Source: Udeniomyces pyricola
Taxonomy: Eukaryota > Basidiomycota > Tremellomycetes > Cystofilobasidiales > Mrakiaceae
DNA length: 64,000 nucleotides
Assembly: GCA_039545295.1 (NCBI GenBank)
Contig: BCIK01000011.1
Location: 453,326 to 517,325 of the forward strand
Direction of reading: 5' to 3'
In this document: positions 1 to 10,238 of the stretch, piece after piece
How positions within the stretch are numbered: position 1 is the first letter of the stretch
How the letters are laid out: every line of letters begins with the position of its first letter
Position numbers and translations under genes: made by a program
Notes under the pieces: model-generated
Told to the model about the DNA's origin: nothing
The model's input: the letters and a program-made list of their open reading frames with translations, nothing else
Databases searched by the model: none

Positions 1-359
1 GCCATCCGCATGCTTCTCTGCTTCCTTCCCGCCCGTCTACATCCTCTGCACCCACTCCCTCGGCTTCTGCCGCTGCCTTATCATCTTCGGACATCCAAGC
101 TCAACGAGCTGCCCGACTCGCCGCTATGTCCTCCAACGCGACCGAGCACGACGTCTCACGAACGGCCCGGCTCACGGCGATTCGGGAGGCCGAGACGCGC
201 GCGGCCGAGGCGGAACTTGCCGAGAGGGAAAGAATCAAGAAGAGTGGAGTTAAAGCCAATGCAGTCAAAGAGTTAGAGAATCAGGTTTACTTTGGCAAGG
301 AGCAGACGCTCGAGGGAAGGCTGAGGGAGGGTGGCAGGAGGGTTGTCGGCCTGGATTGA
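1..359 (+). CDS. CWC25-like pre-mRNA splicing factor, C-terminal part (5' truncated by window edge)
   Basis: The frame is open from base 3 and ends at TGA 357-359. It gives a Ser/Ala-rich stretch, then a charged helical tail beginning RAARLAAMSSNA, with ERIKKSGVK in the middle and LEGRLREGGRRVV at the end. Fungal CWC25 proteins end in a similar way: an RLxAM helix, an E/R/K-rich segment, and a closing LE-R-R-GR element. CWC25 joins the spliceosome at step 1 together with Yju2. The Cir_N domain that would prove the assignment lies outside the window, so the call rests on the tail alone. The stop is followed by non-coding sequence up to the lipase gene on the same strand. Confidence 0.6.
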   Translation, partial: HPHASLLPSRPSTSSAPTPSASAAALSSSDIQAQRAARLAAMSSNATEHDVSRTARLTAIREAETRAAEAELAERERIKKSGVKANAVKELENQVYFGKEQTLEGRLREGGRRVVGLD

Positions 360-912
360 GTATGGCCATCTGGGTGAAGGGCTTGAGGATGGTTGTGAAG
401 CTTAGGGTGGTGACGGAGATTTGTTGCTGGATGATTGGGTTCCAGTCGCAGACTGATTTAGTCGAGACGTATGACACGTACCCAGTCAATGTCGATAGAT
501 CGATGAATATGTACCTAGAGCAATATGAAGCCTTTGTATAAAAATACGTCGCTGGTCAACTGGATGTGATCCGGCCGTCTCTCAGATCTCTAGGCCGGTG
601 GCATGATTGATTGAATGCCGTAATACATGGGGCGATCCAATATGATGACGATGAAGTGGCAACTGCCAGCAGTCCATGCTGGATTCCATCTATTCATATT
701 ATATATACATAACTTCTTCAGTCTTGCTTGAGTACGTGATCAGTACTACATGAGTCCTCTTACGTAATGCCGCCCGCTGCGTCGCCCATGACCGGTGCAT
801 CTGGGCCAAACATCAGGCCATTGACGTTCGACCATCCCCGCCTAGCTAGCTGACCTTCCTCAACTTGAACCCTCAACCACGTCCACCCATTCCTTAGCAT
901 GGCTCCATCCAG
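360..912. promoter_or_regulatory. Intergenic: CWC25 3' side and lipase promoter/5' UTR
   Basis: No convincing gene is present. The right half is the upstream region of the lipase gene. It contains one TGATCA palindrome (737-742), an AT-rich patch near 697-712 and a CT-rich leader with many TCC/ACC triplets just before the start codon. Confidence 0.5.
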
Positions 913-916
913 ATGA
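899..916 (+). promoter_or_regulatory. Five-codon uORF overlapping the lipase start
   Basis: An ATG at 899-901 opens a reading frame of five codons (MAPSR) and stops at TGA 914-916. The proposed main ATG is 913-915, so stop and start overlap as ATGA. If 913 is the true start, this is a minimal overlapping uORF of the kind that favours reinitiation or leaky scanning. It depends on where transcription starts. Confidence 0.35.
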
Positions 917-3900
917 ACACTAGCTCCTCCTCTCGTTCTCATTCCAACTCCACCATCATCACCACTCCTACCTCCAACCCTATCAGCGTCGACTCGGCTC
1001 ATCCCTCTCTTCCGGCATCCGTCCCTCCATCCGGCTTGGTCTCGCCTTTGCCTTCTCCTACACCCTCCTCCTCATCCTCCTCCTCAGACGACATCATTGA
1101 TCTCGCTCAATTTGATCACTCCCAGCCATCTTCTCCTAGCACTCACGTCGGACCAACTGTGTCATCTTCATCAACGACTCCTCGTCCCGCCGCTCAACGG
1201 CCTGCCTACCATCTGCGTCGATCAACATCTTACTCTGCGCCTTCCTCGTCCTCGTCCACCACCTTTCCCCCATCCAACCACTCCACATCCAACCAGCATC
1301 AACCCCAGACCGACGAAGACCGTGAGGCTGCCTTCTTTTCAAGCGCGAACGATATCATGAGAAAGATCTTTACAGTGGTGCCCCCGGCAACGAGTGCGGT
1401 GTCTGGAGCAAGAGGAGAAGGAGGTAGCACTGTCGGGTCAACCTCGTCGATGGGTTCGTTCTGGTCGACGGCGATAGCAACAGCAACTGGCAAAACTAGC
1501 TCTGAAGGACCCGGTGGGATGACTGGAGGGTCGAATAATCAATCGTCGACGACGAGCGGATCAACACAGGAACCGATTCCCAACCCCTCCACCTCCTCAA
1601 TCGATACGTCATCAACAACAGCTCAGAGCGACGGAATTTTTTCCTCCCTCGTACCGGATCTCGGCCTCGGAAAATGGTGGTCAGGAGGAAGTTCTACCGA
1701 CAGTTCCGTCACGCAGTCTTGGACTTCGCCGAACAAAGTAAAAGGAGCACCTGAACCAACTCGGGCTCGACCGTTGAGTTTCGACCTTCAACGGACCATC
1801 TCATCGACGCCTATCAGTCGGATCGGATCGTCGCTGGCCGTTGACCGATCGTCGATTACAAAAGGCCTGCTGGGTTTTTCGGGTACTGGGTCAATTGTGT
1901 CTTCTGAGACGAATGATGCGGCACAAGGGTCAAGACAGTCGGCAGAGATTGCCTCTTCTTCAGCCTCGCCATCACATCGCAGTCGAGCAGCTCAAAAGAC
2001 ACCCTCCTCCGACTCCACGCATGTATCAGAAAACATTCATTCTCAGCTCTCAGAGGCCCTATCGTCACCACTTGGATTACCTACTGCGACTCCTCTAGAC
2101 CTGTTTTCCTCTTCCTACCTCTCTGGTCCTTCATCTCCCGCCCTGTCCTCGCCTTCCTATACCGACGAACCTCCTTCTACAGTGACTGCCGATCCTGATG
2201 AGCTAGTAGTTGCAAACCGGTCCTTTGTTCCACCGCCTCTCGCAGCTCCTCCACAAGCGCACATCTCCCCTGCCAAACCGACGTCTTCCCGCTCCAAAGC
2301 CAACGATCTTCCCTCAGACTCATCAACCAGCTCCAGTACGTCTCCCCTCCTCCGTCGAGGCGGAGCTATGCTATCTTCTCCGAAGTCCACCCTTCTCGCA
2401 CCCGCGACCACGACGACTTCGACCCTACCTCTATCGACTCGATTTCCTTCTACCTCTGAGCCGTTCCCCTTCTCGTCCGCCATCAGTCGATCCCCTACGC
2501 TTTCGAGTCTCGATTCGCTTCGGACGCTGCAGTTGGCACAGACGGTGCCGCCATTGTCGGGAGCAGGGTCGAGTTCGTTGCAACAGAGGGCGTTTACTAG
2601 TGGAGGGAGCTCGATGTGGAGAAAGGAGCATAAAGAGATGCTGGAGGGAATGTTGGATCAAGGGGATAAGGTCAAAGGGGGGACTATGGAGGATCAAGAA
2701 GCTAAGATCCGAGAGAAACGTGAGTACAAAAAAAGGAAGGACAGGATGCAGAAAGGGGAGGGAGGGGGAGTGGGGGGGGGGGGAGTTGGACTTGCTGTTA
2801 TTGTTTGAGACTTGATCCTGCTTTGTTCTCAGGTGTTGATTGACCGTTTATCGTACAGGGCTGATTCCGTTCCGTTGATTAATGTGTTGCAGATCAAAGT
2901 CCCAAGAATCCCATCATCTTCTGTCACGGGGTAGGTATTTCTGTCTTTTGTCTTGAGGCTTCTAACCCATCCATCTCGATTTTGACACATATCTCTCTTC
3001 TCGATTTCCGTTCTAACCCGTTGCTTCTTTACTCTGGCCGACCTCCTTGCCTCGTCTCAGCTATTTGGCTTTGACCTCCTCGGACCCGCGTCCCTCCCTC
3101 CGCTTCAAATTTCCCATTGGCGCGGCATCCGCGAGATCCTCGAGTCTAACGGGTCCGATGTTTTCATAGCGCGCGTTCCAGCCACGTCGAGCATCGAGGA
3201 GCGGGCCGAGATCTTGAAGGCGACGTTGGAGGAGAGATTCGAAGGCAAGACGGTCAATTTGGTCGCCCATTCCATGGTGAGTAGGCAGAGAGGGGTTGAG
3301 ATCATTCTGGATTGAGAAGGATTCGATCTCTGCTTTCCAACGCACTTGATTATTCAAGCTGGTCACGACTGATCATCGTGAACTATTCTACATATATTCT
3401 CCCCCTTTTCCCTTCATCGATCTGCGTGCTGCCTTCTTGTTTCTCTTGGGTTTTTCGTTTCTTTCTGTTTTTCGTTTTTCTTTTCTTTTGCTTCTCAATC
3501 TAACCAGGGCGGTCTCGATTGCCGATACCTCACGTCCATGCTTAAACCCTCGAAATTCTCCGTCTGCTCGCTGACCACCATCGCGACGCCTCACCGTGGA
3601 TCGCCTTTTGCAGATTATCTGATCGATCAAGTCATTGGTCGTACGTTCCACTTCCATCCTCTTTGCTCCAGTTCCGCAGATTATCTTCTTGTTAGGTGGG
3701 TTTCTGACACTTCGTCTCCTGACTAAAACATCCTTCCCTCTTCGTCTTTTTGGTCTCCCCACCAATTCTCCTCCCTCCCCCCTTTCCTCCGACACATTGA
3801 CAGGCAACCACCTTCCGGCGCTGCTCAACTTGCTCGACGTTCTTCGGCTACCCAACCAAGGCGATGGGGCCGCGTTCGACTCGCTCACGACGCACAACAT

Positions 3901-4037
3901 GAAGGCGTTCAACGAGAAAGTCGTCGATGACCCAAACGTCAAGTACTACTCTTGGGGCGCCGAGTTTTCCCCGAGTTATGTGAGTTGCGAGTGAAAATCG
4001 AAGACGGGTTGAGACAAAAGAGAGAGAGACTTGGTTG

Positions 4038-4070
<33 letters not shown>

Positions 4071-5498
4071 AGAAGGAGTTTTCTCGCAGACCAGGAGAAG
4101 TCGAAAGTAGCTATGGCAGAGATGTAAAGCTATCAACGATACTCAACGTTATCTGTTTTGTTTCTTCTTTCTTTTCTTTCTTTCTTTCTTTCTTGCTTGT
4201 TCTCCTCTCTCTACGATCTTCGTAGTTCAACACTTTCAAGTACGTATACCTTTCGATCCTTCCCTGTCTCAACTCTCTCTTCAGCTCTTTCGTCAACACT
4301 CCCACAACCGAGATATTCTCGTACTGCCCGACCTAACCCTGTTCATGTTTACCCTCGATCTCCNCCCCCCCCCCTCCCTTCTCTTCTCTTGACCCTCGCC
4401 TCCTTACCATTCAACTCCTTCTCTGTTGCCTCTTTGTGTTTGTTTCCGATGCCCGGTTTCCAGATGGGGTCACTCCGTCATCCAAGCGGTCGAGGGCCCA
4501 AACGACGGGCTCGTCTCGGTCGAATCCGCGAAATGGGGCGAGTACATGGGCACACTCGAAGGCGTCAATCATCTGTACGTTCTTTTTTTCTTCTTGTCTT
4601 CTTTCATATTTGCCATCTTCCCCTCTCCCCCTCTTCCCGTACTCTCTCAACGCTGTCCTTTTTTTTTTTTTTTTTTTTTTTTTTTTCGTAAAATACTTCT
4701 TGAGAGAACGATCAGTCCGATCTATCTCTCGTTTGTCCCTGACCACCAACCTTACGCTCTCTCTTTCTTTCGTTCTTTACTCTCTCTCTCTCTCTACACG
4801 TTCGTGCTCTCAATCTATCGGCTCATAGTGATCTTGTCGGCTGGACGAACGTCATTCGGTATACCCTTTCGGAATGGGCGGGGAAACCCATCTCGTTTAA
4901 GCCAGCGTCGTTTTGTGAGTCTTGGACCTCTTGATCGGCCTCTGAAGCTCATCTGGTCCAAAGAATAGGGAAGAGGAGAGAAGGAGAAGGGAGGGGGAGG
5001 GGAATTCTCTGCGTTGGTTTCCCTTGAAGTGACAAGAAAGCGAAAGGACCGATAATAACGTATCCATTCCATCTTTCAACATCCTCTCCTGGCTTTCTTT
5101 CCCCCCTTGCCTCCCCTTCTTCCTCTTTCATATTGCTGTCTCTTTGGGATCCCCCGTCTCCTCCTCCCTCCTTATTTCGCCACGAACCCGACCCAATCCT
5201 TCTCTTCAACGAACGAATTTGACACCTCCTTAGATCTCGAACTCGTACGTTTTTTTCTTCTTCTTCTTTTCTTCCAATATACCTCCTATCTTTGCTTCTC
5301 GCTTGTCTTTCTTTCCCATCCATTCTCCCTCCCTCCGTCCCTCTCCGTCTCACCCAAGCAAACAATCAAGCGAGACCTCTCGAATGGGTTGTCTTCAAAC
5401 CTAGACTGAAGCTGAACATCACTCCCCCCCCCCCCTTCCTTTCTGCTTTCTGTCGGTGGCGTCACTAGGCGGATCACCTCGCCAAACAAGGATTCTAG
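913..5498 (+). CDS. Ser-rich protein with C-terminal TGL2-type triacylglycerol lipase domain
   Basis: Ten exons: 913-2719, 2893-2930, 3061-3276, 3508-3640, 3804-3979, 4226-4239, 4464-4574, 4829-4914, 5234-5244, 5469-5498, giving about 873 aa. The first 600 residues are Ser/Thr/Pro-rich low complexity with no domain I recognise. The rest is an alpha/beta-hydrolase: oxyanion strand PIIFCHGLFGFD (near 613), nucleophile elbow AHSMGG (Ser about 686), acid GPNDGLVS (Asp about 809) and catalytic GVNHLDLV (His about 831), ending YLELADHLAKQGF. This order and the NDGLVSVESAKWG block match yeast Tgl2, a mitochondrial neutral lipase. Exons 6 and 9 are microexons of 14 and 11 nt, and both are needed for the family residues FNTFK-W and YLEL. 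The intron before exon 7 contains an N (4364). Location is uncertain because no clear targeting peptide precedes the Ser-rich part. Confidence 0.85.
4038..4067 (+). repeat. Poly-A(30) tract inside lipase intron 5
   Basis: An uninterrupted run of about 30 A lies in the intron between exon 5 and the 14-nt exon 6. Its length may be unreliable in the assembly. Confidence 0.8.
4659..4686 (+). repeat. Poly-T(28) tract inside lipase intron 7
   Basis: A run of about 28 T lies between exon 7 and exon 8 of the lipase gene. It sits in a region already rich in C and T on the sense strand. Confidence 0.8.
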
Positions 5499-6304
5499 AG
5501 ATTCGAACACCAAGGATGAAAAAGGAGAAGAACAAAAAGTAGAACAAAAAAAAAGAAGTAGTGTGTCAATCGAGGTAGAGGATCAGAGAAAGAAACGAGA
5601 AGAGTTTCTCTGGAATCGATCGTCCCCCTCCCCCCTCCCCTCCTCCTTTCTTTTCTCCCCCACCCAGCCTTTACACATCGGACAGCAGCAGGAGAAGACT
5701 CAATCCGATGAGTCGCTCCGGTTTTCGGATCTCCCAGAGATGGGCCGGGCCATGCATGCTTCAGGGGTCCGAATTATACGTAGTTTCACGATGATGGTAT
5801 GACTAAAAACTCCCTTCAATGTACGTACGTCACTGTTCGTCCGGAGGCGTGGACGGACGAAATGGGACGAAACGGCCTGAGACAAGAAAAGGACCGCACG
5901 CAAGTCGAAAGGATTCGAAGAGATGAAAACAAGAAAAAGAAATGAAAGACAGAGAGAGAGAGAGAAGACGAAAGATAGAATCGAAGACGCGACGTGCAGA
6001 GGGAGAGTTTTTTTTTTCCAAGAAAAAAAGGGTTGGTTTCTAATCACATACAATAACAAAAACGAAAAGGATACTTCTGGTATTCAATTAGCTCCCATCC
6101 AACAGCCCACATTACACATGACCGCCGCCCACTACCGCTATGTTCCCTCTGACCTCAAGAAGCGCGCTGCTACCTCCGTCCGTACCGCATAACCCCCTCT
6201 CCTCCCTCCATTCCTTCATTCCTGTATTCCTGCATTCCTCCCTCCCTCCACCTCCCGTCTCACCCTTGTGTGTGTGTGTAGGTAATTCTTCAACCTCACA
6301 TCGA
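5499..6304. other. Convergent intergenic region between lipase and LSB5-like gene
   Basis: Both flanking genes end here, so this should hold two 3' UTRs and terminators. The sequence is C/T-rich, then purine-rich (about 5510-5600 and 5920-6030), then CT-rich with a short (GT)n at 6269-6280. The only coding-like item is the 24-codon frame at 6118-6192, listed separately. Confidence 0.6.
6118..6192 (+). CDS. Candidate small ORF, 24 aa
   Basis: ATG 6118 to TAA 6190 encodes a short basic peptide beginning MTAAHYRYVPSDLKKRA. Codons are mostly C- or G-ending, like the neighbours, and the leader CCACATTACAC resembles a start context. I do not recognise the protein. It could be a real microprotein, a first exon, or chance. 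Extending it through a GT-AG intron only leads into sequence antisense to the LSB5-like last exon, which argues against a longer gene. Confidence 0.18.
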   Translation: MTAAHYRYVPSDLKKRAATSVRTA

Positions 6305-9284
6305 CTACACAATCGCATACTCCTTCCTCGGCCTCCGCACCGGTTCCTCCTCCGCCGCTGGTTCCCCAAAGAACGGGTCCGCAAACGGATCGCTGTTACT
6401 CTCCCCCATCGGGGTCATTCCCTCCAACAGATCATCGTTCAAACTGCCATAGACGCCGGCATCCCTCGCGCCAGCATCGTTGTCATTGGCCGCAAACGAT
6501 TGGCGACGGGATCGAGCGGCCGAACGGATTTGGTAATCGTCATCAGACGAGTCGTAATCGGATAAATCGGAAAGGGACCCGTGGGAATTGGCCGAAGGTG
6601 AGAGAGGGCGGAGGGGAGGGGCCAGACCACTGCAAAGGCGAGAAAACCAAGTTTCAAACCATACCAATCAGCCTATGGACATCAAAGAGCGCGCACGGCG
6701 TCATGCGAAAAAAATCCGTCAGATCGCGTTTGTGACACACCTTGAACCCGATCCACCCGCAAAGTCCAACCCAGCCAAATCTCCATAGGCACCTCCCGAG
6801 TTTGCCGTCGTCGACGCGGCACTTTCCCTTCTGAAGCTCGCCTGTCGATGACGATTGACGGCCATGCGTTGTTTGGATTGGAGCCTCGCAAGTTCTCCTT
6901 CTCGCTCCTTTTGGATATGCGACGCCGCCAGGGACTCGGCGATGGCTTCTTCCTCTGTCATGGCCTTGCGGTTGGGCACGGTCTCGGCCGTGGCGGGTGC
7001 GTCGTCGTCCGAATCGGCAGAGGCCGGCTTGGCCATCTGTGAAGTGACAGGTGATAGGCAGCAAGTATCAGGAAAGAATATCCAAGACAAGATAGGACCG
7101 AAATGAGCTTTCAGGTACAGGACAAGATGCGCCAATCGAGTGATTTGAGAGGTGCAAAATCACTCGCAAGGCCGAGCAGAAACGGTACATACCTTGTCGT
7201 AAAGCTGAAGCGAGGTGATGATGGACTCGTTGGACTGGAGAAGGGTCCCGATAAACTCTTCGTCTTCAACAAGCTATCAATGAGAACACAAAATATGAAT
7301 CCCAAGCCGAAACTAGTCAATACTATAGCTCAATCAACAACAAGTCCAAGGACAACGGATCAATATTCTTCCAAGGAGAAAGGACTGTTGCGTTACCTGA
7401 ATGTATCGAATAATCTTCCTTCGTGCCTGCTTGGCCTCCTCGAGATACTTCTGAACTCGAGGGTTCTCGGTGATACTTTCTTGTTCTCGGTTAACGAGCT
7501 GAGAGTGTTATATCACAAAAAAAAGGGTCAACCATGTTAGCACCAGACCCAAAACAACCGCCATAGCAGCGCCAAGAGGTAAGATTTGGACGAGAACGAA
7601 GGGACTCACCCTGATAGCATTGATAAGATTGTTGGCACTTTGAGACGCCACCGCCACAGTCTGAATGACCATCGGCTTCTCTTTCTGGAAGTTAAAAGGC
7701 GGTCGGGCCGGTTGCTTCTTCTTAGGCACGATCGCCGCAGGCTTTGCTCCAGCGTTGCGCTCCTTCATCTTGAGTTTCTCCTCTCTCTCTTGAAGAGCTC
7801 GCTCTCGTCGCTCAAGATCGGCGCGTTCGCGGTCCCGTCGGTCCTTCTCGAGCTGAGCGGCAGCAGAGGCTTCCTTACGCGCAGCGGCCTCGAGGCGGCG
7901 TTGTTCTTCTTGAGCTTTAGATTCTGCATATATGTAGTGTTGAGAAAAGATAGGGGCGTAAGTGGGGCTTGTGATGGGTGAGCGACAACTCCCGCCGGAC
8001 CTAGCCGGAGATGGCTTCCATCGATCAAAATGATAACGACGCAAAACTGACCGGAACGAGCGGCCGACGCCTGGGCAGGTGAAGGATCCCAGCTGTGATC
8101 CCAGAGGCCTCCGTCTCGGGCAGCAGGCGCAGCCGACGTGGCAGAAGCGGCCGGCATCGAAGGCTATAGAACCATGACGTGTACCGCGCAATGAGATGAA
8201 TCAATTCGAAAGGGAAACCATACGTCAGTTCGAATCATCGTGCTTCCTTCAGACAATCGGTCCGACTTGGTACAAGGGTATTGAGTACAACTACTGCCTG
8301 TCATTCATCCAAATCGCACATGTTATGAAAAAGAAATGAACGTTTTTTGCTTCTCTACTGACCTTTCGGACAGCACCCCCAAACTCGGCATACAATCCTT
8401 TGACCTTGAAGAACGCACTGTCGCCATCCTCCGCTTGCTTTTGCCACCCAAGAAAAAGCAAGAGCAGCTTCTTCTTCACCCTGGGATCAGCGTGCGCGTC
8501 TCGGGCGCATTCCTTGAGGCGGTCAACAAGCATGGGGGAGGAAGAGAAGGATTTGGGAAAGGTACGAGAGTTTTCGGAGAGGGATTTCAGCAGGGTGAGA
8601 GCGCGAAGTTGACGGTGAGTAGACCCATACCTGGACATGAAGAGTGGGTGATGAGTGCGAGGAAAGGGGACGAGAAAGAGATGAAAATGAAGGACGGAAG
8701 ACGGCAAGGCAGCGAGCGAAGGAGTAGATGTTAGCTTGACCGGAAAGGGAAGATGAACGATTCAGGCCAGGGCGATACGTACTTCATCTTCTTGCGGATC
8801 GCTCGCGACGCCTCGTCCGGTCCCTCAGCTTGAATATCACTAACACAACAAGCGTTCAGGAGATGATCTGGTGAGTTTCATGAAAGAAAGGGCCTTGGAT
8901 GCAACAGTGATGGACATCCTTCCCATCAGGAGGCCAAGGGGGAATTGCAAAGAGGGCTCTCACACTGCCTGTACCAGCTCCGAAACGGCATCGAGTTCGT
9001 TCTCGGCGTAGTTGTCGCCGGTAAGGATTTCAATCCAGTCCGTAACAGAACTCTAGGTAGTCCGTGTCAAGGGAGGTAGCGGTAAAGGGGGTATGAGAAG
9101 AAGAGATGTGGTATTGGGATGAGCATATAGTGAGGCGCGCGTTATCGGGTCAGTTGCCGAGCCGGTACGATGGCGAAGGCACGTCCGTCAGCCAAGAGCG
9201 AGAAGAACGAACGTGATGTTTGTCGGCGGTGATGGTGTTGAAGAGCTTGAGGCCTTGCTTGAGGGTGTGTCCTGCGTGAGACAT
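6305..9284 (-). CDS. LSB5: LSB5-like VHS-GAT endocytic adaptor
   Basis: Ten exons read from 9284 down: 9284-9213, 9052-8964, 8839-8783, 8630-8363, 8163-8052, 7923-7610, 7498-7397, 7273-7193, 7036-6741, 6629-6305, about 571 aa. Residues 1-165 form a VHS domain, with SRAIRKKMKYGS and LRALTLLKSL matching the ALRKKIKYGN and RTLDLLDLF blocks of yeast Lsb5. A charged coiled coil lies near 200-255. A GAT domain follows near 285-366 (ARRKIIRYIQLVEDEEFIGTL against ARAIRRKVLRYLQLVTEGEFLGSL of Lsb5). The tail is acidic and carries SDPFADPFFGE, a DPF-type adaptor-binding motif comparable with NPFGD of yeast Lsb5. Lsb5 binds Las17 and Sla1 and ubiquitin or Arf at the cortex in endocytosis. The upstream start is fixed by an exon of 24 codons (MSHAGHTLKQ) that completes the first VHS helix. 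Confidence 0.87.
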
Positions 9285-10238
9285 GAGGCTCGAGGTTGAT
9301 GGAGGGTAAAGGGTGGATGATACAAGAAGGAGGGTGTGGAAGGGAGAGGAGGGGGGAAACGATAAACGATGATGATGAGGGGACGGGGGTTGGGAAATTG
9401 ACGATTGGCCGAGAAAGCAGCGCTCACGCCGGATGGAGTGCGTCATCAAGTTTATTATTCGCTCAATTTCCCGCTCATCATCATCATCATCATCGACGAT
9501 CCAGCCCATTCATTTTGAAAGTTGCCCAACAACCTTGCAAAGGAAAAGCAATATAAATCCTAGCGAACAAAGCAGACGAAACACAAGAGAAGAAGGACGA
9601 GAGAAGAAAGAAAGAAAAGAAAAGAAAAGAAGAAGAAAAAAACAAGAAGAAGAAAAAAAACAAGAAGAGAGAAAAAACAAGAAGAGAGAAAAAAAAACTA
9701 AAGATAACTACTAAGCGACATAAAAGAAAGAATACTAAAAGAAATAACTATAGAAAGAACGGCCATGCGAAAGGTAGAAGAAGGGAAGGACAGAGGAAGA
9801 AGAAGAAGAAGAAGAAGAAGAAAAGCTGTATGTAGGTGAGGGGAGGTTGAGGACGTGTAGAGAAACTTGGAACAGAAAAGGTAAGATGGGTAACTAGCTA
9901 GGTGGAGGGAGAAGAAACAGGAAGAAAAAGGGAAAACGCTTTTTAGATGAAAAGAGAAGAAAAAAGATGCGAGAGGTGTAGTTGAGAAAAGGAGAGGTTG
10001 ACGAAGAATGCAATAGAACAGCAGTCAAACGGGTAGGAACGGCGGTGGAGGAGGGCCTGGAATGGGCACTGAGAGCAAGTGGACTAGATAGAAGGGAAAA
10101 GAAGGACTGATAGAGATGATAGAGGCAAAGAGAAATAAAAGGGCGAGGGAAAGAAACGCAAAAGACAGGAATCATTTTTTAAAACCAGGGTCAATCGTTT
10201 TTATTCGTCATCGCTCATCATGTTCTGGCGGCAGGGCC
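9285..10238. promoter_or_regulatory. Intergenic: KAP104 3' side and LSB5-like promoter
   Basis: Both flanking genes are on the minus strand, so the right part is the KAP104 3' UTR and the left part the LSB5-like promoter and 5' UTR. No gene was found. The dominant feature is a 250-bp purine tract on the plus strand (separate entry). Confidence 0.55.
9583..9832. repeat. 250-bp purine-rich tract with (GAA)n / (AGA)n
   Basis: The plus strand is almost pure A and G, with short AAGAAGAAAAAAACAAGAAG units repeated near 9630-9695 and a (GAA)n run near 9797-9822. In the sense of both flanking genes it is a polypyrimidine tract, located 300-550 bp upstream of the LSB5-like ATG. It is either a CT-rich promoter element or simple low complexity. 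Confidence 0.75.

Noticed and set aside
3388..3942. 184-codon minus-strand frame with many Arg/Lys
   Set aside because: It is antisense to lipase exons 4-5 and their C/T-rich introns; the basic composition is a by-product of those tracts.
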